This document shows positions 19,366-27,610 of a stretch of DNA of 64,000 nt, piece after piece. The first letter of the stretch is position 1. Every line of letters starts with the position of its first letter. Location: NCBI GenBank assembly GCA_029212885.1, contig JARGPC010000011.1, positions 16,352-80,351 of the forward strand, written 5' to 3'. The notes under the pieces are model-generated. The model saw only the letters and a list, made by a program, of their open reading frames with translations, had not been told where the DNA came from and searched no databases. This stretch comes from Coxiellaceae bacterium. GTDB taxonomy: Bacteria; Pseudomonadota; Gammaproteobacteria; Coxiellales; Coxiellaceae. The translations under genes were made by a program, and so were the position numbers.

Positions 19366-21306
19366 ATGAGTGAACGTTTTGATGACAGTCGCACTATTGA
19401 TGTAATTTGCATGGGTCGAGTCGCTGTTGATTTATATGCTGAACAAGTAGGTGCCGCATTAGATGAGGTGTCTACCTTTCGAAAATATTTAGGTGGTTGT
19501 GCTGGTAATATTGCTGTGGGTTGCGCGCGTCAGGGTTTACGCAGTGCGTTGTTGTCTTGCACGGGTGAGGATGATATGGGCTTGTTTTTACGTAAACAAC
19601 TCAATAAAGAAGGTGTTGACCAGCGCTTAATGACCACAACATCTGAGCATTTGACCGCCTTGGCTATGTTGGGTATTAATCCACCGGATCGCTTTCCTTT
19701 GATGTTTTATCGTGAAAATTGTGCTGATATGCAAATACAGCCAGAGCAATGTGATGTTGAGTTTTTTTCACAAGCCAAAGCATTTCTATTGACAGGCACT
19801 TGTTTAACTACGCCTTCAATGCGTGCTTGCTGTGAGCATGCGTTAACTGTTGCGCAACAACAAAAAACATCGGTGGTATTAGATATTGATTATCGCCCAG
19901 TGTTGTGGGGGTTAATAGCAAAAGGGGATGGTGAAACGCGCTTCCAATCAAACCCTGCTGTGACGAATTTTTACCAGCATATTTTGCCGTATTGTAATTT
20001 AATTGTTGGCACTGAAGAAGAATTTTGCATCGCTGGCGGCAGTGAAGATATTGATGAGTCGTTGCATGCGATTCGTGAGTTAACCTCTGCCACTCTGGTA
20101 TTAAAAACCGGAGAGGCAGGATGCCGTGTGTATGAAAATGCGCTTGACCAATCGGTTGTGGTGCATGGTTATCCGGTTGAGGTGATGAATGTATTGGGCG
20201 CAGGCGATGCTTTTATGAGTGGTTTTCTGCGGGGTTGGTTGCGTGGTCAATCATTGTCGACCTGTGGTTATTACGCTAATGCGTGTGGTGCGATTACGGT
20301 TAGTCGACATGCTTGTGCACCTGCAATCCCCAGCTATCAAGAGATGCGCTATTTTATTTCGCACTATCAAACTGATATGTCCGAATCGCAGTGGTCTGCA
20401 ATTAACCATATGCATCAATCAGTAGATTTGGGTTACGCATCTGACCAACCGATGTATACCTTAGCGTTCGATCATCGTATACAGTTTGAATCAAGTTGTA
20501 ACGTGAAAGAATTTTGCCATGATCGCATTGTAGAGTTTAAGCAATGTATCTACCGTGCATTTGTCCAGGTGGCACAAACGCAACAAAATTGTGCTTTATT
20601 ATTAGATCCGGTTTATGGTAAAAAAACACTGATTGATGCTAATGCCAAAGGTTTGACGATTGGTGTGCCAATTGAGTGTGCTGGTACTATGCCTTTGCAG
20701 TGGTTGGGTGGCCGCTCGTTGTATCACACACTCTTACAGCAGCCTAGCCACTGGTTTGTGAAAGTGTTGTGGCACTACAGTCCATCGATGGAATATGACT
20801 TAAAACAACAACAGTTGCAGCAGTTATTGCACTTGAATGAGGTGTGTAATCAATTGGGAAGGCGTTGGATGTTGGAGTTAGTTATTCCAGAAGATTTCCC
20901 AAGCAATGGTAAAGAAGTTGTTGCGATAATGCGTCATGTCTACGCGCAAGGAATTCAGCCTTACTGGTGGAAAATAGCTGCTCTGTCAACAGAAGAAGAA
21001 TGGCAGCTGGTAGAGCAAACGCTGCTGGAGCGCGATGCTAATGCACGGATTATTTTGTTGGGTGGTTCGTGTCAACATCTTTCTGAATACCAAGCTAAGT
21101 TCTCATTAGCTAAGCAGTCTCCCGTGGTTAATGGTTTTGCGATTGGCCGTAGTATTTTTTGGCAAGCATGGGTCGATTGGAGTGAAGGTCGAATTACTTC
21201 TGCGGACGTAGAAGTTAGTATTATAAAAAACTATCAATCTTTTATTGCGCTGTGGCAACAAAATAATACTGTATCTAAAAGGAAAGCTTCTTATGTCGAC
21301 GCCTGA
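19366..21306 (+). CDS. iolC: 5-dehydro-2-deoxygluconokinase fused to a DUF2090 domain
   Basis: 646 residues, about twice a simple kinase. Residues 1-325 are a PfkB/ribokinase domain: FRKYLGGCAGNIAVGCARQG near the N-terminus and NVLGAGDAFMSGFLRG with catalytic Asp281. Residues about 355-640 form a DUF2090 domain (YTLAFDHRIQFE, LLLDPVYGKK, PYWWKIAAL). DUF2090 has the lay of a class I aldolase TIM barrel. The kinase phosphorylates 5-dehydro-2-deoxy-D-gluconate. Because no separate IolJ aldolase gene is in the operon, the fused domain may cleave the product to DHAP and malonate semialdehyde; that is inference. It overlaps iolB by 14 bases. Confidence 0.92.
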   Translation: MSERFDDSRTIDVICMGRVAVDLYAEQVGAALDEVSTFRKYLGGCAGNIAVGCARQGLRSALLSCTGEDDMGLFLRKQLNKEGVDQRLMTTTSEHLTALAMLGINPPDRFPLMFYRENCADMQIQPEQCDVEFFSQAKAFLLTGTCLTTPSMRACCEHALTVAQQQKTSVVLDIDYRPVLWGLIAKGDGETRFQSNPAVTNFYQHILPYCNLIVGTEEEFCIAGGSEDIDESLHAIRELTSATLVLKTGEAGCRVYENALDQSVVVHGYPVEVMNVLGAGDAFMSGFLRGWLRGQSLSTCGYYANACGAITVSRHACAPAIPSYQEMRYFISHYQTDMSESQWSAINHMHQSVDLGYASDQPMYTLAFDHRIQFESSCNVKEFCHDRIVEFKQCIYRAFVQVAQTQQNCALLLDPVYGKKTLIDANAKGLTIGVPIECAGTMPLQWLGGRSLYHTLLQQPSHWFVKVLWHYSPSMEYDLKQQQLQQLLHLNEVCNQLGRRWMLELVIPEDFPSNGKEVVAIMRHVYAQGIQPYWWKIAALSTEEEWQLVEQTLLERDANARIILLGGSCQHLSEYQAKFSLAKQSPVVNGFAIGRSIFWQAWVDWSEGRITSADVEVSIIKNYQSFIALWQQNNTVSKRKASYVDA

Positions 21307-22126
21307 TTTGCTTATTCGTGGCAACAACGATTACCCGTTTGGCTATACCGCTATCACTCGCATTGGTGAAGCCAGTGATGATACGGGCATTAATTTTGGA
21401 ATTTTAAAGTTAAAAGCGGGTGAACAGTGGCAAGCTGACGAAAGTGTTGAGTCAGCTTATTTATTAATGCACGGTGAAGTGTGTTTTCAGTATCAATCAC
21501 GCTATCGAACAGTTAGGCGTGACTCGTTATTCGATCAAGCACCAACAGCTTTGCATTTACCAGCTAATTGTCCGGCAACAATAACAGCGATTAGTGATGT
21601 TGAGTTAGCTGTTCAGTCTGTCGATAATGATGCCAAGTTCGAGCCTGCACTGTTTGATGAGCACAACTTGTTAGAAAATGAGCACCGCGGTCAAGGTTTA
21701 TTAGGTGATACAGCTTATCGCATTGTGCGCACTATTTTTGACATTCGCAATCGGCCGGATGCAAAGTTAGTTTTAGGCGAAGTGATTACTTTTCCAGGGC
21801 GTTGGTCGAGCTACCCACCGCATCATCACGCACAGCCGGAAATTTATCATTATCGATTTACTGAGCCACAAGGTTATGGGCACGGTGAGTGTGGTGATGA
21901 TGTAGTAAAGATTCGTCATAACGATACATTGAAAATTTTATATGACAATGATCATGGCCAATGTGCCGCGCCGGGTTATGGTATGTATTACATTTGGGTG
22001 ATCCGGCACTTGGAGGGTAATCCATATACCGTGCCTGAATTCACTGAGCAACATGCGTGGACGAAACAAGCTGAAGCGAATGAACGTGTGTGGGGAGGGG
22101 CTGTTGTCATCCCAGAGATTGCGTAG
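21293..22126 (+). CDS. iolB: 5-deoxy-glucuronate isomerase
   Basis: 277 residues from ATG 21293, preceded by AAAGGAAAG inside the end of iolC; this start fits the family length. The bicupin protein shows the metal site HHHAQPEIYHYRF near residue 180 and a late IWVIRHL. It converts 5-deoxy-glucuronate to 5-dehydro-2-deoxy-D-gluconate, the substrate of the kinase encoded just upstream. In some relatives iolC and iolB are one fused gene; here they are separate but overlapping. Confidence 0.95.
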   Translation: MSTPDLLIRGNNDYPFGYTAITRIGEASDDTGINFGILKLKAGEQWQADESVESAYLLMHGEVCFQYQSRYRTVRRDSLFDQAPTALHLPANCPATITAISDVELAVQSVDNDAKFEPALFDEHNLLENEHRGQGLLGDTAYRIVRTIFDIRNRPDAKLVLGEVITFPGRWSSYPPHHHAQPEIYHYRFTEPQGYGHGECGDDVVKIRHNDTLKILYDNDHGQCAAPGYGMYYIWVIRHLEGNPYTVPEFTEQHAWTKQAEANERVWGGAVVIPEIA

Positions 22127-22247
22127 CGATTATCAGGGATCCAATAAAAAAACAAAGGCAAGGGCGTCGCCCCTGCGTGCAACCTTATTGTTAAAAAAAC
22201 ATAGTTCGGCGTAGAACCAACAGTATTATGGAGGGAGAGCATAAATA

Positions 22248-24068
22248 ATGAAAACAATTCGATTATCAATGGCGCAAGCACTGCTGCGGTTTTTAAGCCA
22301 ACAATACATTACCATCGACAACCAAGAGCACAATTTTGTTAAAGGTTTGTTTGGCATATTTGGTCATGGCAATGTGACAGGATTGGGTGAGGCATTGCAA
22401 TACGCTCATCACAACTTACCGTTTATTCGTGCCAATAACGAACAAGGCATGGTGCATGCAGCAACGGCTTTTGCAAAACAATCGCGTCGTTTAGCAATAT
22501 ATGCTTGTACTTCTTCGATTGGCCCAGGCGCGACCAATATGATTACGGGTGCGGCAACAGCAACGGCCAATCGTATTCCGGTATTATTGTTGCCGGGCGA
22601 TGTATTTGCTTGTCGCCAACCAGACCCGGTATTGCAACAGATTGAAAACCCTAGTGATTACACCGAGACAGTGAATGATGCCTTTAAGCCGGTGAGTCGC
22701 TATTGGGATCGCATTAATCGACCAGAGCAATTAATGACAGCTTGTTTGAATGCGATGCGTGTATTAACAGATCCAGTTGATACTGGTGCGGTGACTTTGT
22801 GTTTGCCGCAAGATGTGCAAGCGGAAGTGTTTGACTACCCTGAATCATTTTTTGTAAAGCGTGTATGGCGTGTCGAGCGTCGTCAGGCTGATGAGTTAAT
22901 GTTAGCAGCAGCGGTGACATTATTAAAGGATGCAAAAAAACCGTTAATTATTGCTGGTGGTGGTGTGCGTTATTCCTTGGCGGAACAGGAGCTGCAAGCA
23001 TTTGCTGATAAATATAAAATTCCTGTAGCAGAAACACAAGCAGGTAAAAGCTGTATGTCATGGGATCACGCCATGAGTGTTGGTGGTGTTGGTGTCACGG
23101 GCACGCTAGCAGCTAACACAGTTTGTCAGCAAGCCGATGTTATCATAGCGATTGGTACACGCTTGCAAGATTTTACTACGCAATCAAAATGGCACTTCGG
23201 TGAGCAAGCTAAAATGATAGCAATTAATGTCAGTCGTCAAGATGGTTTGAAGTCGGATGCCCTTTGCATCACAGCTGATGCACAGTTAGCTATTTCAGCA
23301 TTATCGGATCAGTTAACCGATTATATAACACCTCCAGCGTATCAAAGTGAGGTTGCTGCACTGAAAAAAAACTGGAATGACGAGGTGGATCGCCTTTATA
23401 CCATTCGACCAAAGCAAGGTAACAGTCAGTTGAATATACTGGGTGTGCTTAATCAGCAAATGCAAAAAGATGATGTCATTGTTTGCGCTGCTGGTAGTTT
23501 GCCAGGAGATTTGCATCGTTTGTGGCGCTGTCAGCAGCCGGGTGATTATCATTTGGAGTATGCTTATTCATGTATGGGCTATGAAGTGTCAGGTGGTTTA
23601 GGTGTGAAGTTGGCGCAGCCTGACGGTGAAGTATTTATTGTGGTCGGTGATGGTAGTTTTTTAATGTTACATTCCGAGTTGTTAACTAGCATTCAGGAAG
23701 GTGTAAAAATCAACGTGATCGTATTGGATAATGGCGGCTTTCAGTGTATTAAGAATTTACAAGTGTCACAAGGTGCTGATAGTTTTGGCAATGAGCGTCA
23801 TGTGCCAGTCGATTTCGAGCAGTATGGCCGAGCGTTAGGGTTGAATGCATGGCAAGCCGATGATTGCGATGCATTGCAAGACTTATTGCCGCATGTTCGT
23901 AGCAGCAAGCAGTCAACATTGATAGCGATGAATGTATTGCCTGATTCAATGTCGAGCGGTTACGAGTCTTGGTGGCGTGTTGATGTCAGTGAAATATCAA
24001 ATCAAACACGAGTGGTTGAGGCGCATCAGGCTCAACAAGAAAAATTAGCTGAGATCAAAATGTATTAG
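22248..24068 (+). CDS. iolD: 3D-(3,5/4)-trihydroxycyclohexane-1,2-dione hydrolase (ThDP-dependent)
   Basis: 606 residues, ATG 22248 with a strong GGAGGGAGAG. It belongs to the thiamine-diphosphate enzyme family: the catalytic Glu65 in RANNEQGMVHAA, a central domain beginning KKPLIIAGGGVRYS, and the ThDP motif VVGDGSFLMLHSE ending in LDNGGFQ. It opens the six-membered ring to give 5-deoxy-glucuronate. The 121-base gap before it contains a short GC hairpin (AGGGC-GTC-GCCCT) but no obvious promoter, so it is probably still in the operon. Confidence 0.95.
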   Translation: MKTIRLSMAQALLRFLSQQYITIDNQEHNFVKGLFGIFGHGNVTGLGEALQYAHHNLPFIRANNEQGMVHAATAFAKQSRRLAIYACTSSIGPGATNMITGAATATANRIPVLLLPGDVFACRQPDPVLQQIENPSDYTETVNDAFKPVSRYWDRINRPEQLMTACLNAMRVLTDPVDTGAVTLCLPQDVQAEVFDYPESFFVKRVWRVERRQADELMLAAAVTLLKDAKKPLIIAGGGVRYSLAEQELQAFADKYKIPVAETQAGKSCMSWDHAMSVGGVGVTGTLAANTVCQQADVIIAIGTRLQDFTTQSKWHFGEQAKMIAINVSRQDGLKSDALCITADAQLAISALSDQLTDYITPPAYQSEVAALKKNWNDEVDRLYTIRPKQGNSQLNILGVLNQQMQKDDVIVCAAGSLPGDLHRLWRCQQPGDYHLEYAYSCMGYEVSGGLGVKLAQPDGEVFIVVGDGSFLMLHSELLTSIQEGVKINVIVLDNGGFQCIKNLQVSQGADSFGNERHVPVDFEQYGRALGLNAWQADDCDALQDLLPHVRSSKQSTLIAMNVLPDSMSSGYESWWRVDVSEISNQTRVVEAHQAQQEKLAEIKMY

Positions 24069-24078
24069 TGGGGGTGTT

Positions 24079-25017
24079 ATGCGGAAAAATGTAAAGTTAG
24101 GCATTGCGCCTTATTGCTGGATTAATGATGATATGCCAGAGCTGGGGGCTGATATCACGATTGATCAATGTGTAAAAGAAATTGCATTGGCAGGTTTTGA
24201 TGGTTGCGAATTAGCTAATCGTTTTCCAAGTGATGCTGAAGCTATTTTATCACTGGTAAATCCGCATCAATTACAAGTAGCTAATCAGTGGTTCAGCACT
24301 TTTCTAACAACTCCGGGTCAGTTTGAGAAAACCTTGGAAGATTTTTCCAATCATTGCGTGAAATTGGCGCGTTGTGGCGCATCAATAGTCGGTGTTAGTG
24401 AGCAGACGGGTAGTATACAAAGTCAATCACTGCCTTTGTGTGAAGATCATCGACCACAGCTTAATGAGACTGAGTGGGCATTGCTTATTGATGGCTTGCA
24501 TCATATGGGTGGCATTGCCCAACAATTTGGTATCACACTAACTTATCACCATCATATGGGTACCAGTATTCAAAGTCAGCAAGAGCTTTGTCGGTTAATG
24601 GACGATAGCGATCCTTCTTTAGTGCATTTATTATATGATTCAGGCCATTTTGTTTATGCTGATATAGATCCATTGTGGGTGTTGCAGCAATACGGTGACC
24701 GCATTGCGCATGTGCATTTAAAAGATTGCCGTTTTGATAAGCTCGAGCAAGTGAAGCAACAGGGGTTAAGTTTTTTAGATGGTGTTAGAATGGGTACGTT
24801 CACTGTGCCTGGGGATGGTGATATTGATTTCTTACCGTTGTTTAAACAATTGCAGCAGGCTGATTACAGTGGTTGGTTGATTATTGAAGCGGAACAAGAT
24901 CCCGCTATTGCGCATCCATTAACGTATGCTACGAAAGGTTATCAGCACCTTAATCAATTACTGGACCAGATCAGTACTATAAAAGAGGCATCAAAGGAGC
25001 CATCATGCATGATATAA
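24079..25017 (+). CDS. iolE: myo-inosose-2 dehydratase
   Basis: 312 residues. A xylose-isomerase-like TIM barrel with GIAPYCWINDDMPELG at the N-terminus, GFDGCELANRFP, LTYHHHMGTSIQ (metal His cluster), LLYDSGHFVYAD, IAHVHLKDCR and WLIIEAEQDP carrying the Asp/His/Glu ligands. It dehydrates scyllo-inosose to the trihydroxycyclohexanedione used by IolD. It follows iolD by 10 bases and overlaps the next gene by 13. Confidence 0.95.
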   Translation: MRKNVKLGIAPYCWINDDMPELGADITIDQCVKEIALAGFDGCELANRFPSDAEAILSLVNPHQLQVANQWFSTFLTTPGQFEKTLEDFSNHCVKLARCGASIVGVSEQTGSIQSQSLPLCEDHRPQLNETEWALLIDGLHHMGGIAQQFGITLTYHHHMGTSIQSQQELCRLMDDSDPSLVHLLYDSGHFVYADIDPLWVLQQYGDRIAHVHLKDCRFDKLEQVKQQGLSFLDGVRMGTFTVPGDGDIDFLPLFKQLQQADYSGWLIIEAEQDPAIAHPLTYATKGYQHLNQLLDQISTIKEASKEPSCMI

Positions 25018-26030
25018 AACTGATAGTTATTGGTTGTGGTCGCATTGGTAAAATGCATGTCGATATTATTCAGCGACACTTTAATTTCGTTACTATTACT
25101 GCGGTTATTGATGATCAGTTAGATCCCGATTGGGCGTTAGCGCGTGGTATTTCGCATTACCATAAAAATCAATTGGCAGCGTTATTGGCATCAGAGGCAA
25201 ATGATGCGTTTTTAATTGCTGCATCTTCCGCTGAGCATGCTAGCTTGATTAGACAGCTAGCACCACTGGGTAAGCCGATCTTTTGTGAAAAGCCAATATC
25301 TTTTGATTTATCTGTATTGCATGAGCTTAATCAGTTGACTTCGACCTATCAAGCGCCTGTGCATGTGGGTTTAAATCGACGCTTTGACCCTGATTTTTCC
25401 GAATTGCAAAAACGTGTTAAGCAGGGAGTGGTGGGTGATGTGCACTTAATTAAAGTGACTAACCGTGATCCTAAAAGACCTGACTTGAGTTTTATCCCGC
25501 GTTCGGGTGGCTTGTTTTTAGATTTCAATGTGCATGACTTTGATATGCTGCGTTTTATAACTGGCAGTGAAGTTGAATCAGTATTTGCTATGGGTGCAAA
25601 TTTAATTGACCCGGCTATTGGTGAGTTGGGTGATATCGATAGCGCGATCATTAATATTAAAATGACTAATGGTGCATTGGCGATGATTGATAGCAGTCGT
25701 GAAACACATTACGGTTATGATCAACGGGTTGAAGTATTTGGCAGCAAAGGAAATATAGTCGCTGGCAATCGCAGCGCGTCCTCAACCCAACTAACGACCA
25801 TCGACGGTGTTACATCTGAAAAGCCGTATTATAGTTTTGTTGAGCGTTATGCTGATGCCTATCGCCAGCAGTTCGCCGCATTTTTTGATCTCGTGCAGCA
25901 AGGTGGTGAAGTGGCTGTCGGATTGAAAGATATTGAACTCTCCGTACAGTCTGCTCTTGCTGCACAAAAATCACATCAGTGTGGTCAGCCAATTGATTAT
26001 AAAAGCTTATCATTAGCCGCCGTTGGCTAG
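25005..26030 (+). CDS. iolG: Inositol 2-dehydrogenase (Gfo/Idh/MocA family), second copy
   Basis: 341 residues, translationally coupled to iolE. The NAD fold begins VIGCGRIGKMHVDI; the lysine motif is FCEKPIS and the substrate domain has GGLFLDFNVHDFDMLRF, then YGYDQRVEVFGSKGNI. It is a paralogue of the first iolG: long stretches such as NRRFDP, the GDID block and YGYDQR-EVFG are shared, but the copies are well diverged. One may act on a different inositol isomer (scyllo- or D-chiro-inositol); this is inference. It is the last gene of the operon; no terminator hairpin was seen. Confidence 0.9.
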   Translation: MHDIKLIVIGCGRIGKMHVDIIQRHFNFVTITAVIDDQLDPDWALARGISHYHKNQLAALLASEANDAFLIAASSAEHASLIRQLAPLGKPIFCEKPISFDLSVLHELNQLTSTYQAPVHVGLNRRFDPDFSELQKRVKQGVVGDVHLIKVTNRDPKRPDLSFIPRSGGLFLDFNVHDFDMLRFITGSEVESVFAMGANLIDPAIGELGDIDSAIINIKMTNGALAMIDSSRETHYGYDQRVEVFGSKGNIVAGNRSASSTQLTTIDGVTSEKPYYSFVERYADAYRQQFAAFFDLVQQGGEVAVGLKDIELSVQSALAAQKSHQCGQPIDYKSLSLAAVG

Positions 26031-26149
26031 GGTTTATTTAGCTTACTAATCAATATATTACATAATATCGCTTTACATTACAGTGCGATTGCGTATAAAA
26101 TGCGCACCTAGAATTATAGAAAGACTGTTGTGTAACTGGGGAGACTGTA

Positions 26150-27610
26150 ATGTCACGAACGAAACAAGATCTGCAAGCAAGCGTTGCTGCGGCTTATACT
26201 GTAATGAATCAAGCGATGCCTATTCAAGCTAACGGTGTTAGGCATTTAGAAGAAAAAGATATTCCTTTTATTGAAATGCAGACTAATGATCCTCATTCTT
26301 TAACCGGGCCTACATTAAAAACACACTTATTAGACTCTCGCCTACGTGCAAAATTGGCTTTGGGAGATACTGGCTTGCGTGAATTACCAATTGCGATGCA
26401 ACAGTTGCAATCCAACCGGCAATTGCGTGCCGTGTTGAAACATGTGCCTGATCACCAGGTGACTGCTGTATTAAAGGCTGCCGTTATGTTGGCCGCTAAT
26501 CCTGCTAATGTTGAAGATTTTCGTTTAAGTAATGAGCTGGGCCAAAAGCTGTATGACGCTGAAAATAAATTTGATGATATGCAGGCGGGTAATGTGCTTT
26601 CAAGCGGCTTGTGTTGCTGCTGCCAAGATGGTTCATGCAGTGATTGTTGTGATAATACAACGACAACATCCAGCGGATATTATCAAATGCGTGATGGTCG
26701 TGGCAATTACCATCATCATCATTTTTATTCGAGCAACGCATCTAACTCGTGCCTGACGGATATCGCTATGGCTGATTTGATGTGCCATATCGGTGATTCT
26801 TGTGATTCCGGTGGGGGGCATGGGCGTCGTAATAATGACTCTGGTGAAGCTTGCCTTGTTATTGCTGCTGTTGTTGCTGTGTTAGCTACGATTTGGGTGA
26901 CGACGGTTAGTTTAGTGGCATGTACGGTAGGTGGTTGTAAAACCATGGAGAGTGCTACAGATAGCCAAGGTCGTCCGGACAGTAAATACGGCCGTAAAAT
27001 GAAATATGCATTGGTTGCTAGCACTTTGGCGGGTGCGGCTTACTTATTGTATGGCACAGGTATGTTGTCTAATGCGGCCAATGGCATTAGTAATTGGTGG
27101 TTTGATAAGTCTTTTAACGAGCTAGAATCAGATCAAAAAACTGGCGTTGGCTTCGCTAGCTACGGTTACTTAGGTATTGTAGGTATGGTGACCTCAGGTG
27201 TTCTGAGCTGCTGTATATTAGGTGCTTGCGCGTTTCGTTGCAGTGCGCCTGACCCCAGTCGTTTGTTAAATAAACAAGGTGGTAATTTGGCAACGGCATT
27301 GAGGCTAGGTGAGAATCAAAAAGATTTATTGAAACAAAGTGGCGTTGGTGCGCAATTGCTGGCGTTGTATAAAGTTTATGGCCAAAAAGGCTTGGATTAT
27401 GCAGTGGCTTCGGTTGAAGCCGTTAAGTTGGCGTTTTATCCATCAGCACCACCAGCAAGTGCTTATCGACCGCCAGCACTGGCGCCGCAGCAAGTTGTAG
27501 TAGAGAGTGTACCAGGTAGACCAGCTGCCTATGCACCACATGCTTATGCTGGGGCTCCTTCATTTGCTAAGGATGATGTTCCAGGTGCTTCAGCGCCACG
27601 CTTGGGGTGA
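26150..27610 (+). CDS. Orphan Cys/His-rich membrane protein
   Basis: 486 residues, ATG 26150 after GGGAG. Residues 1-145 are soluble and helical (LRAVLKHVPDHQVTAVLKAA). Residues about 150-230 hold Cys clusters (GLCCCCQDGSCSDCC), a His run (NYHHHHFY) and GGGHGRRNN. Three hydrophobic helices follow (near ACLVIAAVVAVLATIWV, KYALVASTLAGAAYLLYG, GIVGMVTSGVLSCCILGAC analogue), then a helical segment and an Ala/Pro-rich tail. No domain was recognised. The architecture would suit an effector or host-facing membrane protein, which is speculation. Its last 67 bases also encode the end of the convergent FUSC gene. Confidence 0.75.
   Translation: MSRTKQDLQASVAAAYTVMNQAMPIQANGVRHLEEKDIPFIEMQTNDPHSLTGPTLKTHLLDSRLRAKLALGDTGLRELPIAMQQLQSNRQLRAVLKHVPDHQVTAVLKAAVMLAANPANVEDFRLSNELGQKLYDAENKFDDMQAGNVLSSGLCCCCQDGSCSDCCDNTTTTSSGYYQMRDGRGNYHHHHFYSSNASNSCLTDIAMADLMCHIGDSCDSGGGHGRRNNDSGEACLVIAAVVAVLATIWVTTVSLVACTVGGCKTMESATDSQGRPDSKYGRKMKYALVASTLAGAAYLLYGTGMLSNAANGISNWWFDKSFNELESDQKTGVGFASYGYLGIVGMVTSGVLSCCILGACAFRCSAPDPSRLLNKQGGNLATALRLGENQKDLLKQSGVGAQLLALYKVYGQKGLDYAVASVEAVKLAFYPSAPPASAYRPPALAPQQVVVESVPGRPAAYAPHAYAGAPSFAKDDVPGASAPRLG

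Noticed and set aside
22127..22247. GC hairpin between iolB and iolD as a terminator
   Set aside because: The stem is only five base pairs with no T run, and IolD is needed for the same pathway.
16982..26030. The iol operon as a new pathway
   Set aside because: Gene content and order agree with known inositol catabolism in Legionella-type bacteria; only the DUF2090 fusion and missing genes are of note.
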